Assembly: GCA_021397845.1 (NCBI GenBank)
Contig: CM038046.1
Location: forward strand, 5,995,001 to 6,059,000
Origin: Areca catechu
Lineage: Eukaryota > Streptophyta > Magnoliopsida > Arecales > Arecaceae
Direction of reading: 5' to 3'
Length of the DNA: 64,000 nt
Under the pieces are notes generated by a model, which was given only the letters and a program-made list of their open reading frames with translations, searched no databases and was not told where the DNA came from. This document shows positions 41,401-52,394 of the stretch, one piece after another. Numbering within the stretch: the first letter of the stretch is position 1; each line of letters starts with the position of its first letter. Made by a program: the position numbers and the translations under genes.

Positions 41401-44400
41401 GATTAGGAAGTCAGCCAGCAAAATCTGATTCATGCATGTAGAGCCTTTCATGGGAAGTTCCTTCTGTTGTTTTAATAATTCATTCTATTGAGTGAAGCAA
41501 TCTTGCAAATGGACACTGTCCATTTGCAGCATTGTGAACTTGAATCCACTATTCTATATCATGTATGCATTTGAAAATAGTTTTAGATTTTCATAACTTT
41601 TCTAATTAGATTATATGAGTAATAATTTAGAATGCCAGTTTCTGGACATTTTGTGCTATTCTATCCTCTTTAAAGATCATTATATGTACCTTATCATTCA
41701 GACTAATGTCATTGAACTTTTTCTTTATCTGTACTAAGAAACGTTAATTGTCTTTACAGTCATTTTTTCAAATTTGTGATGGATACGTTGATATTTATTT
41801 TTATATTATATTGGTTTGTCTAATATGCAGAAAGTCAACAAGATGATGCTATTAGTTTATTGAAAAGAGCTTCTGACATGATAAAGGTGAAGCAGTATAA
41901 TGATGCGCTTAGTCTTCTCAGTGCTGCAATAGAAGCAAATCCAATTCTTTCAGAAGCTTATTCACAGCGTGCATCTGTTCTTCGTCACTTATGCAGGTGC
42001 TTTTCTGCTTAATATAATTTTTGACAACACTTTTATTTATTTGAAATGTCCAACTTTTTGTTTGCAATGTAGAATTCATGGAAATGAGGGGGGAGGGTTT
42101 GTGACTTCATTTGGTCATTTTTCCCCTCCATCTTTCTTCACCAGAGGCTTGAGATCATTAATATGAATTCAATGAACTTGTCAATTCAGAAATTATCAGT
42201 CTGATAATGGTTTATGCATGTACAACATGATGTAATTTTACTTGGGATCTTAAGGTAGGGGCATATAATTCTTAACCCATTGATTTGATAACTCCAAGTG
42301 TTGATACAAGTAGCTATACAGAAAGACTGAACTATCAAATTTTCTGTCATTTAACACCTGTGCATATTGCCATTGATGCATAGAGCTGAAGAATATGACA
42401 TTATTCTTTGTTTGAAAAGGGTTGAAGTCAACTTGAAGGTTTTCTGTAGTCAAGATACTAAAGATTTTGAGTACATTGATGGAATACCAGTACATAGCAA
42501 TTGCCATCGATGTAAATTGTGTTGTAGCATGCTTTATGTGGTGTGCTTGATACAGTATGAAGATTTTCCACCAAAAAAATAATAATTGACCCATTCTTCA
42601 TGATTATATCACTAAGCATATGCAATTGGCACTCTCATGTCTGATACTAAAGTAAATGTATATTAATTGATAATATAAAGGACAATGTTGTATAAAAAAA
42701 GAAATTGTGTAGTTGGGAATATTTAATCTGACAGAATTGTCTTTAGGGCGTGCCTTACTTGTGCAAAAAACTATGATTTTAAAATAAATGCTATCTAACT
42801 CACATATTCTGATGTAGATTCGAGGAGTCTGAGAAAAACTATAAAAAATTTCTAGAGCTAAAACCTGGGGTGTCTTCAGTGGAGAAGGAGCTCTCTCAAT
42901 TATTGCAGGCCCAAAGTGCACTGGACTCTGCACACAATCATTTTGAGTCTGGTGATTTTTCAAAAGCTTTGGATTATATTGACAAAATTATCCTTATCTT
43001 TTCGCCAGGATGTTTACGGGTACCTTTTATGGATTACTGATGTTTGTCTGTGCTTGTTAAATTAGATATGGATTGTACCAATAATCTGCAGTCTTACGTC
43101 AGTGAAGTGTGTCCTTTGTAGGCAAAAGTTCTCAAGGTGAAATTGTTGTTAGCACTGAAAGACTACTCAGGGGCTATTTCAGAGACGGGATACATACTTA
43201 AACAAGATGAAGATAATTTGGAGGCACTGCTGCTTCGTGGCCGTGCTTATTATTATCTCTTAGACCATGATGTTGCTACAAGGTTTGATTTATGAAACTT
43301 CCTATACAGATGTGTTAAAAGTCTCAAACTGTGTTAGATATGCACTCTTTTTGCACTTTGTTGCAATGATGTTCTCCTTTTATTTAAGCTGAAGTTGTTA
43401 GCTCAACTCTGGAGACTATCACTTCCAAACAATTGCATTGTCTAGTGTCTGCACTTGTTTAACATTCTGTTGCATATCAAAGCTAATATATTCTAGTGTT
43501 TTTGGTATCCCAAGAAAAAGCGGACAAAAAGAACATGACAAGTTGTCCACTGTTCAGAAGAAAGCTTAAGATGCAGGCAGTATTATATCTATATTGGTAA
43601 CTATGCATATTGTTCAGGCACTTTCAGAAGGGACTTCGTCTAGATCCAGAGCATAGCGAACTGAAGAAAGCATATTTTGGATTAAAAAATCTCCTAAAGA
43701 AGACCAAGAGTGTAAGGCTATTATTCTGGAGCTTATATGTGAAACTGAAGATTGCCATATTTATTGTATATTCATTAAGTGCAAGTTGATGGGACTGTTG
43801 CAGGCAGAAGACAATGCTGCAAAGGGTAAGCTACGATTGGCTGTTGAGGACTTCAAGGCTGCCCTTGCAATGGACCCCAGTCATAGTGCTTATAATGTAC
43901 ATCTTCACCTTGGTTTATGTAAGGTCTTGGTTAAACTTGGTAGAGGAAAGGATGCTATCGGAAGTTGCACAGATGCACTTGAGATTGATGGAGAGCTTGT
44001 TGAATCATTGGCCCAGGTTTGCTATGGCATTTCAAACTTCAGTATCTTTTTAGAATGCTTTAATTAGTCTTTCTGAACTAAATGCATCTTAAGCCTTAAT
44101 TGGAGTTGGTTGGATTGAGGGGCCTGAAAACTTTGATATCTACTTTGCTAACCTCATTAGGTACGTTTTAACTCTATACTAGTGCCATCAACTACCCTAG
44201 TGCCATTTGGTGCGGACAATGAAGCCAGTCTTTGTTCAAGGCTGATGGAGTAATCAGCATGAATATCCCTGTATCATGCTGTGAATCTTATGAAGACATT
44301 TCATAAAAGGTTAAGAAGTCCAGTGTAAATAATAACAGCTGTTGTTTAAGGACAGTTTGTTTGTGAGATATGAACTTGTGCAAAGGGAACTTCAGGCCTT

Positions 44401-47400
44401 GGCATGCCAGTTTTTATCCCATCTCTTCAATTTAGGGTTGTGAGCATAGTGACTATAAGCTTATGTATCCATTATCAGCTATAAACTTGGCTTACCCTAA
44501 TTCATTTGGAAAATTTGCCTAATTATTTCATACGTCTATGTATACTTACCTAAGGAATACTGAATTGATACTGGGCCCCCGTACCGGGCTCCGTACCAGG
44601 CCAAAAAAATTATAAAAAATATTTTCTTTTTCCATGGCAATATTGTTTAACTTAAATCGGACCTGAACCGGATCTTAATTGGGCAAAATATACCGGTATG
44701 ATACGGTACCATACCGGTCTGATACATGATATTTTGAACGGTCCGGCATTTTGGCCGTTTTTCATGGCTGAACCATACCGGCCAAGAGCCCGTATGGTAC
44801 TGTATGTCCCGAACCGGACAATTCAGGATGGTACCGAGAACCCTGTACTTACCATTATGCCTTGAGATGATTCTTTAGCATCCACAATCACAAAACCTGC
44901 AGTGTTTCATTAATTTCGACTGTCACAATCTGTTGTACTGACAGTGCTTAAAAATAATGTAGCCTCCATCTAGTCGGACATGTTGGTGATGCAACACGGC
45001 TATAACCATAGCCATTGAGCATTTCCTAACTATTTGGAGAAACATTATTGATTTATTGTTATGACCGGCTGTCTAACCTGGCATCAACCCTCCTCCTTTC
45101 TCATCCAGGCTTGGGGCCAGCCACGGTGGTGGCAATTTTCCCTCCAACCTCCTAGCTGGCATGGTTTTTGCTAAAGGTGGCTTTCCTGCATCATTTTACC
45201 ATCAGCACCCATCTGATATGTCCCTTTATAATAATCACTCCCCCATCAGTTAGATTATGTTTGTTTTGCTTCCAATAGTCAGTTCCAATAGTCAGATAAT
45301 TTTTTCAAATATATGGGTTTGAAACAACTTTATCTTTCTGTTTACTTTTCTCATATGTTGTTGTCCTGCTGCAATATTTCTGTTGGAAAAGGATAAATGA
45401 TGGATCAGTAGATTTTGAGTTGAACATGGGTGAGCCATTTCAGCTGTGAGCATAGTTAATCTGAAGGGAAGCTCTTGATAATTTGTTACAGTATATCGTA
45501 CTTACCAGAACCCCAGAACACTCCTCCCCCAAGGAAAAGAGTTTGTTTTTCCATGTTTGATTATGTCTGATATTTTATGTGATTATGGTTTGGCCATCTA
45601 GTAAGCATGCTGCTATGTATACATCATTTTTTGTGGCCATGCGTCACCATGTCATAACATAAAACCTATAGGTACTTTCCCTAGTTATTATAACTGTTTT
45701 CTTCTTTTCAACTTAGCATATTAGAAAGAAATCATTCCAGCATGTAAAGGAAGCAATAGTCTATATTCTGTCAGTTTTAAAAAACCCTACAGCACCACCT
45801 ATACAAACAGCCTAAATCATTTCTGAATACATTCTCGATGTGGTGCCTGCCCATCTAACTCTTCCATTTATTGATAAAACTTTCTACATTTAAATATGGA
45901 GGAAAAAAAGAAAACAGTTACATTCCAAATTTATAATGTTGTGCATGAGTCCTTGAGGTTCATATTTATAAATACACTGTCCATTAGTTGGTGCTGCCAT
46001 TTGGTTTCTCTCTCCTAATAATGTTTAAGAGAAACAAGATCACATCAATCAAAAGTGGTAGTGTATCATCAATTGGCATTAATAAAAATTAGGGGAAAAA
46101 ATCTAGTCCTTTTGACATTTTACTGGTTGTTGGACTCTCACATATCAATCAAGTAGTCCTTCCTCTTGAGCCAGACATTCAACACAAGTGTTAAGTACCA
46201 GCACCAATCAGCTTTGGTGTGGAATGCGTAGATAGATAAATTGGAATTTAGACTATCTGATCGATTTTGAAGAAATGAGGTAGTACAGTTTTATCACAAT
46301 TGACCTTTGAGGAGCCAGAGATGCAGAGTCAAGTGAGCTATACATGTAAAGGTTGAAGTATCTGTCTGTTTTACTGCTCAACATTCTGGACACCAATACC
46401 ACCTAGTTTAAATGATATTTACTGTTGTAGAATTGAACTAAGGGCCCAAACATTAATGGGGCCTTTTGCCTTCCAAATACAGCTGTTTATGGTCCTGCAT
46501 TTCTTAGAATGTTGTTGCTTGAGAAGACCAAACTGTTGAATCTCAATCTAATGTTTTATTTTATTTTATTTTATTTTATTTTTGTTGACATAAATCTCAT
46601 GCAAACAAAATAGGATTAGGACTCTCTATTATTTGAATCCTTTACTGGCCTAGCGGTTTAAACACCATGAGCATCTTTAGTTTTAACAAACTTGGAAGAT
46701 GGAAGTTCTGGAGGTTAAATTTTTGTTGGTCCTTTGCCTTTCTGCTAAGATTGAGTGCAGGGGCATCTTCTATTACCATTGCTTACAGATAATAACTGCT
46801 CCATGACTCTGATCCCCTGTCCTTTTGGAGAAGTTGTTTATGCATATAAGAAGGATGAATTTGCAAAAATACAAAATACTTGTGTGATTAATTTTAATTA
46901 CTAGTTGGTGCCACGATTCATAGTCTGCCTGATAGATGTATTAATTGTGAAATAGTAGAGTTTGGATATGTTAGAATTGCCTAGCACATCATGAGTCCTT
47001 GTCTTCCACAAGTTATACATTTACCATGACAATCTTTTGTGCTTGAAATTGGTGATATTTATCTGACAGGCCTAGCTATCTCTCTGCAGCGAGGTGAGGC
47101 TAAACTTATAACAGAAGATTGGGAGGGAGCTGTAGAAGATTTAAAAATAGCTGCTCAAAAATCTCCACAGGTTCGGTATATAGTTCAAATTTTCATTGAG
47201 CATTACTGGAAATAATGTAACTCTTTTTTTACCACCACTCAAGCAAAAAAAAAAAATTCTTTTCATCTTTCTAATTTTTGGCTCCCTGCATGCTTGACAT
47301 TTAATTGATCAAAATTCTGTTGGTTCATGTGGTGGTTACAATACTTTTTCTACTGCTTGATTTAAGAATTAGGGTATCTATAGCATGATTATTATGACTA

Positions 47401-48621
47401 TTCTTTTCTCTCTATTTAAAGTTAATTCTTTCCTTGAACTTGTTTGAAACTAATCTGAATAGACGGACGTTGTCAACTTGTAATAATTTACAATTTTTCA
47501 GGATATGAATATTCGAGAAGCACTTTTGAGGGCTGAAAAATCACTGAAGTTAAGCAAACGCAAAGACTGGTACAAAATCCTGGGGGTTTCAAGAACTGCA
47601 TCTATTGCAGAGATTAAACGGGCCTACAAGAAACTTGCTTTACAGTGGCATCCAGATAAGAATGTTGATAACAGAGAGGCAGCAGAGGCCCAGTTTCGAG
47701 AAATTGCTGCTGCCTATGAGGTAATATAAATATAATATTTTATCGGCAGTCTTGTTTATTAGCTTTTTAGTAGCTGTACTAAAGATGAACGTCCTGTGCT
47801 TTATCATCTATCAATTAACCATCTTTTATTTTAATGCATCATATTAAAATGTATGAAATGGACTGTGCTTGTATTTGCCCAATATTGAAATGAAGCCGTA
47901 GACAACATTTTCTTCCATCTGTTCTGCAGCAAAGAATGCTTAAACTCATATATTGTAGTCTGGCCAGGATTTTCAATGTTCAAACTTGTTTGAGAAATCT
48001 GTCCATATGCTGCCAATTCACTTTTGAAAATTAGATAAACCTTGAAAGAATATAGAAAATCCACTAAGATTAAATAAAATACCCTTAGGAGTATGGGGTT
48101 TTGGGGAGAGTCGAATTTGGCCAAACAGCTCGACCTGATAATTAAGGACCGCTATGGTCTTCAAGCTTTTTGAACATCCTATTTGAAGGTATATGATAGT
48201 TTCAAAATTCAAGCACTTCCAGTATCCAAGATGAGGGTGTTTCATTTTATCTGGGATAAGCTATAGCCTGCCTCATTTTATTAAGGTGCTCGGGTGTGCC
48301 AATTGTTCTGGTTTCAATTGTCTTATTCAGATTTGGAGCCCTTCCTATCATATGTTGCGTCATATTTCTGTTTTCTGTTTCTTCGATTCAGAATCTTTAC
48401 TTACCTGCTATTCTGACTGTTCTAATCTCCCTGCAAAGGTACTTGGTGATGAAGAGAAACGTACAAGATATGACCGAGGCGAGGATGTAGATGACATTGG
48501 TATGGGAATGGGAGGTGGAGGTTTTAACCCTTTTGGTGGTGGAGGACAACAATTCACTTTTCACTTTGAAGGTGGATTCCCGGGTGGAGGATTCCCTGGA
48601 GGATTTGGGTTCAATTTTTGA
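38412..48621 (+). CDS. P58IPK: ER co-chaperone P58IPK (DnaJ homolog subfamily C member 3), nine exons
   Basis: Coding exons with GT-AG borders and consistent phase: 38412-38511, 41831-41996, 42818-43019, 43122-43282, 43618-43711, 43804-44016, 47090-47170, 47502-47720, 48439-48621. They total 1419 nt, or 472 aa plus stop; the Arabidopsis protein is about 480 aa. Residues 1-32 are a signal peptide (LVLVPLLLFYLFCSSLPP). Residues about 34-340 are tandem TPR helices (for example SLLKRASDMIKVKQYNDALS). Residues 361-425 are a J domain, with HPD at 389-391 for Hsp70 stimulation. The tail is Gly/Phe-rich (FEGGFPGGGFPGGFGFNF). The protein acts in the ER lumen with BiP and unfolded clients, near the translocon. 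The last intron's acceptor is CAAAG. No broken residue seen. Confidence 0.95.
38614..39035 (+). repeat. 211-bp tandem duplication in intron 1
   Basis: 38614-38824 is repeated at 38825-39035, both starting AGGATGGTACTTTC and ending ATATGGGATGATTT. I saw no difference between the copies, so the event is recent, or it is an assembly artefact. Confidence 0.93.
39429..40012 (+). repeat. Diverged minisatellite in intron 1
   Basis: Five units of about 98-139 bp, starting at 39429, 39568, 39666, 39786 and 39898. Each runs ACATGGTTAA, GTCTTCACCTC, AAGACATCTAACTGCCTT, GCAAGAGGATACTGCTAGA, TTTCATGTTAGCA. Copies are considerably diverged, so the array is old. Confidence 0.8.
44017..47089 (+). other. P58IPK intron 6 (3.1 kb)
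   Basis: No gene inside. Contains a GGTACC-word dispersed repeat at about 44560-44850 and an (ATTTT)n microsatellite at about 46555-46580. Confidence 0.75.
44560..44850. repeat. Dispersed GGTACCG/CGGTAC-word repeat
   Basis: Dense words such as GGTATGATACGGTACCATAC and GAACCGGAC on both strands. Related blocks lie at about 40980-41165, 62835-62950 and 63240-63620, all inside introns. Terminal inverted repeats and target-site duplications were not resolved. Confidence 0.6.
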
Positions 48622-49562
48622 TCACACGCATGTGTTATTTCATTCTTTACTCAGTTTCTCAGATGTTTGCTGACCCAAAGAGGTGCTGCAGAAGTCTGGA
48701 GGTTGAACAACAGAAGGAATCGAGACAGGATTGACACTATGGTTTATTTGAGTTGGGTGTTGACTGCTAACAGGTATCAGATTTTGGAGGAAAAACCAAA
48801 GTAGGCTCGTTAGAGATGAGATTGGGAATTAAGTTGGAAGACGTTGCAACCCATGTTGCCAAAACCCATGTATTTTATGATGTATTGATTTTTTTGGAAG
48901 GCCTCACTTTATTATAGTTACTTTCTGGGGATGCCCCAATGGAAATGCTGACTTGTATAGAACTTGCATCAATAATCACATACAGTTCTTATTCCGGAAG
49001 CATGATGGCAGTGCATGCTTTTTATTTTCTTTTTCTTTTCTCCCATCATTTATGTGCTCATGGTTACATGTTTGACAGATCTTTGACTCGAGGTGGAAGG
49101 CAAACCAAGCAGCCTAAGAACTGAAATTTTTTAGAACACCCTGTTGTTTACCTTGAAGGATTTAATCAGGACGGTGAATCACCAGCAGGCCATCTTGCGC
49201 TAACGTGAGACCCACAGCAATAAGAATCCTCTGGCTGGGAAGAATCCGGGAGAGGGATATAATTCAAACATTACAAGTTGGTAGGATTAGTAGGGTATTG
49301 CCATAAGATGCTAAATTCTCGGAAGAAAATAAGCCTTCTGTATGTCTTATGATGCCTTACCACCTCCCTCATCCCCCAAAGATCATCATTTATAAAGCAA
49401 AATGTATTACAGTGTATCCTAATAATGGACGAGCCAAGCCACGTAAGAGGCTCGAGGAATGCTCTAATCCTTGGAGCTGCAGCTTCTTTTTCTTCTTCTG
49501 CTGCCGCTGCTTCTTTTCTGTAAATTAGTAGTATTCAGAACTCATTTTTCTTCCATATAGGG
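48622..49562 (+). other. P58IPK 3' UTR and downstream flank
   Basis: Directly after the TGA at 48619-48621. No further coding exon is required. The exact polyadenylation site is not clear. Confidence 0.55.
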
Positions 49563-49613
49563 GTCGAAGAGCAGTAACTCCATCGGAACAGACAAGAGTT
49601 ACTGCTCTTCGAC
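49563..49613. repeat. Perfect 18-bp inverted repeat (hairpin)
   Basis: GTCGAAGAGCAGTAACTC (49563-49580), a 15-nt spacer, and its exact complement GAGTTACTGCTCTTCGAC (49596-49613). It stands alone about 0.94 kb after the P58IPK stop. Confidence 0.9.
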
Positions 49614-50940
49614 AAAATCGTATATTTTAAGTGTCATTTTTCCTATTTCTTCTCCTAGATAAGATACACCGTCCCATCCTGTGTGGTGGAACGAAAGGAT
49701 CCATTTAACCGTTGATGAACATGTAGTTTAAACAGAGATCCAATAGTTCCATGTTTGACATTCATGAATATTATTTAGAAGGAAGACGGTAGCAAGGAAA
49801 CATGAATTACTGTAAGCTTAATCCATGGTCGAGGAGGCAAGCGCATGCAAAATCTTGAACATCCAAAACTGTCGTACCATTGCTATTGGACAACTTGATC
49901 AACATAGCATGCATCAGACCATATCTGACTAAATAGTTTCAAATTCTCCTGTCATTTTTTTCCGATTTATCACCCATCCATTTTATAATCTTTTTTTTTT
50001 TCCATATTTTTTTAATCACCATTCAGCATTGCATCCTGTCAACAGCAGCCTCGCAACCGTACATATTATTTTATGGTATTTTTCTGTAATTATCATATAC
50101 TTACAGCAAATTTGCACCATTTAAAATAAAGAACTCCATTGGACACGACAAATACTATAAAATGAATGGATCCCAAGAGAAACAAACCATTCTTGTGTTT
50201 GTTTTCACCATTCTAGACTACATGAACTCGTTTATATAAAACAATTAGACAATGAGAAACAATATGCAACACGATTCACTCAAAAAACTTTACCTGCTTC
50301 TTGGTCCAGCATGTACCTCAAACATGACTCTTCCTAATGTGATGATGTTGTATTCTCCGATAAGCACGGTGTCCAGTATATAGACACAAAGTTAACAATT
50401 GAGTAGATCATGAACAGGACCACCCTTTTTGGGGGAATATTAAGGAAAAAATAGCAGAATTAAAGAAACCAGGACAAATTTATTCATCTATCATATTATA
50501 TATAGCAAGCTGTACTTTTCCCTTCCCTCGGCAGTACCAGAGATGGTGATATCCCCAGCTTCTGGTCCTTTTTCTTTAGCAGCAATCATGAGGCAGGGAT
50601 CATTTTGTGGTAGCAAACCACAAGGATTATATTTATTTTCATGAAGACCAACCATTGTTTTCAAGACAGCCCAACAAATTAGGCCTCTTGCCTATTTCCA
50701 TATTTAAAATCATATCAACAAATTTGTACAGTGAAAATATATAGAAGAAGAGGAGACAGAATAACTGAAAGGATAGAACACAATCCATCATACAATTCAA
50801 GAGCATTCAACCTCCCTCCATCATTGCACTGATGTTTTGTTGAAAGAATCATTGCACCAATGTTAAGGCCATGCCTCACCGTATTTGCTAACATTCCAAG
50901 CAAACAAGTTGTAGCATCTGATTAAGTTTGGTGCTGGAGA
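49614..50940. other. Intergenic DNA between P58IPK and FLA
   Basis: AT-rich; no gene, RNA gene or mobile element recognised. Confidence 0.55.
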
Positions 50941-50950
50941 CCACCCCACC

Positions 50951-50957
50951 ACCAACC
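50951..50957 (+). promoter_or_regulatory. AC element (secondary-wall MYB site) of the FLA gene
   Basis: ACCAACC in a CACC-rich block, 40 bp before the TATA box. It matches the consensus ACC(A/T)A(A/C)(C/T) bound by MYB46/MYB83-type regulators of secondary wall genes. Confidence 0.5.
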
Positions 50958-50989
50958 ACCCGACCCCTCCACTCCCTCTTCCCACTACC

Positions 50990-50996
50990 ATATAAG
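50990..50996 (+). promoter_or_regulatory. TATA box of the FLA gene
   Basis: ATATAAG core (CCATATAAGG), 143 bp upstream of the ATG. A (GA)n tract at about 51031-51053 falls in the predicted leader. Confidence 0.7.
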
Positions 50997-51138
50997 GCCA
51001 CCATAGCTGCAGCCACCAATTCAAAAGAAGAAAGAGAGAGAGAGAGAGAGAGGACAGAGAGAACCCAGCACAAGAGCTGATATCTATAACCCTTCTTTAT
51101 CCCCTCCCTCTTGAGGAAGAAGAAAGCAAGAAAAATTA

Positions 51139-51882
51139 ATGGAATATATCACCATCTATGCCATTACCCTTCTCTTTCTCCTCTTCACCACTCAAACTTC
51201 AGCCCAGCCTGAAGCAGCTCCAGCTCCAGCTCCAGCAGGCCCAACAAACATCACCAAAATACTCGAGAAGGCTGGGCAGTTCACCACATTCATGAGGCTT
51301 CTTAAGAGTACCCAAGTGGGTGACCAGATCAACAAACAGCTCCGCGACTCCGACTCCGGCCTCACCGTTTTTGCACCCACCGACAATGCCTTCTCCAGCC
51401 TTACTTCGGGCACTCTCAACTCCCTTACCGACGAGCAGAAGGTTGCACTGATGCAGTTCCATGTGATTCCTTCCTTCATCCCTATGTCTCAGTTCCAAAC
51501 AGTGAGCAACCCACTCCGAACACAGGCAGGCGATGTAGCCAACGGGCAGTTTCCACTCAATGTGACGACCATGGGGAACACGGTGAACATAACAACAGGG
51601 ATTGTCAACACCTCAGTGTCCAGCACCATCTACTCGGATGACCAGCTGGCCGTGTTCCAAGTCGACAAGGTGCTCCTCCCATGGAACATCTTCGGACCCC
51701 ATGTCCCGGCTCCTGCACCATCCAAACCAAAAAAGGAAAAGGCTGGCCCTATTGCTGAAGGGCCTTCCAGCACTGCAAAGGACTCTACAGGGACCTCCGC
51801 TGCTGTCACTTTGAATTGGAGTTCATCAAAAGCTGCCATTGCCTTTGCAGTTGCTGTGATTTATCTCTGGTGGAGTCTCTGA
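51139..51882 (+). CDS. Fasciclin-like arabinogalactan protein (single FAS1 domain, FLA11/12 type)
   Basis: A 247-aa, intronless cell-surface glycoprotein. Residues 1-22 are a signal peptide (TIYAITLLFLLFTTQTSA). Residues 23-35 are an Ala-Pro glycomodule (APAPAPAGP) expected to be hydroxylated and carry arabinogalactan. Residues about 36-182 are one FAS1 domain with the H1 motif LTVFAPTDNAF (75-85), FHVIP, and the H2-like LAVFQVDKVLLP. Residues 190-196 are a second AP module. The C-terminal hydrophobic tail (232-247, IAFAVAVIYLWWSL) is a GPI-anchor signal, with the cleavage site probably near the Ser run at 227-230. N-glycosylation sequons are at Asn37, 141, 150, 157 and 226. This architecture matches the group that affects secondary-wall mechanics in stems; the wall role is inferred from family and promoter. 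Confidence 0.94.
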   Translation: MEYITIYAITLLFLLFTTQTSAQPEAAPAPAPAGPTNITKILEKAGQFTTFMRLLKSTQVGDQINKQLRDSDSGLTVFAPTDNAFSSLTSGTLNSLTDEQKVALMQFHVIPSFIPMSQFQTVSNPLRTQAGDVANGQFPLNVTTMGNTVNITTGIVNTSVSSTIYSDDQLAVFQVDKVLLPWNIFGPHVPAPAPSKPKKEKAGPIAEGPSSTAKDSTGTSAAVTLNWSSSKAAIAFAVAVIYLWWSL

Positions 51883-52046
51883 GTGCTAGCTGCTGCCATT
51901 CTTTTCTAGCTTTTGCTGAGTGGTGGTCTGTGTCGTCGGGTATGGAGGCTTGCATCTTTTTTTTTTTTCAGGTGTCCTTTAATTTTGCCTTGTTTTCATC
52001 GCTGCCACAGATTTTGTAATGTTATTTCATTTTATGTTTGAGGTAA

Positions 52047-52052
52047 AATAAA
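52047..52052 (+). terminator. Polyadenylation signal of the FLA gene
   Basis: AATAAA 165 bp after the stop codon, preceded by a T-rich region. Confidence 0.6.
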
Positions 52053-52216
52053 GATGAGAGTAATGACACGAACATCATGCGTTCATATATAACCTGTGGA
52101 TATCGGAATTAGTTCGGGCCATGAGATCTCTTTGACAAGGTACAGGTAATTACTGATCCGCGTCGGGAAACTTGATAGACATCTTAACTCCAGTGAAAGA
52201 TGAGAACATTTTAGTC

Positions 52217-52394
52217 AAACCTTGTAGAAAGTTTTTTATTTTTTTGATGAAAAGGGAGCCAGGAAACACCCACCCAAATTTATTAAGAAAAGGAAAGTAC
52301 AAAAGATAAAAGGATGAACAATGTAAAAAGGAGCCCCCAACAAGTCAACAACCTTTGAAATTCAATATTCAAATCCTCCTAAACCTTGTAGAAA
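52217..52394 (-). mobile_element. Short retroposon (5'-truncated LINE or SINE) with 14-bp target-site duplication
   Basis: AAACCTTGTAGAAA stands at 52217-52230 and again at 52381-52394. The 150 bp between begin, on the + strand, with GTTTTTTATTTTTTTGATGA, which is an A-rich tail on the minus strand. The body (AAATTTATTAAGAAAAGG) does not resemble the tail of the large LINE at 20158. Confidence 0.85.

Larger units (their letters stand above)
38512..41830 (+). other. P58IPK intron 1, repeat-rich
   Basis: 3.3 kb. Holds a perfect-looking 211-bp tandem duplication (38614-39035), a five-copy minisatellite (39429-about 40012), a pyrimidine-rich stretch (about 40427-40690) and a GGTAT/CCATAC-word repeat (40980-41165). 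None disturbs the splice sites (AAG|GTCGGT and ATGCAG|AAAG). Confidence 0.8.

Noticed and set aside
48939..49124. Possible extra C-terminal exon after P58IPK (preceded by GACAG)
   Set aside because: The P58IPK frame closes properly at 48621 with the expected Gly/Phe-rich end and length. No donor site in frame leads to this ORF.
49563..49613. Hairpin as a miRNA gene
   Set aside because: An 18-bp stem with a 15-nt loop is too short for a plant miRNA precursor, and no longer fold-back surrounds it.
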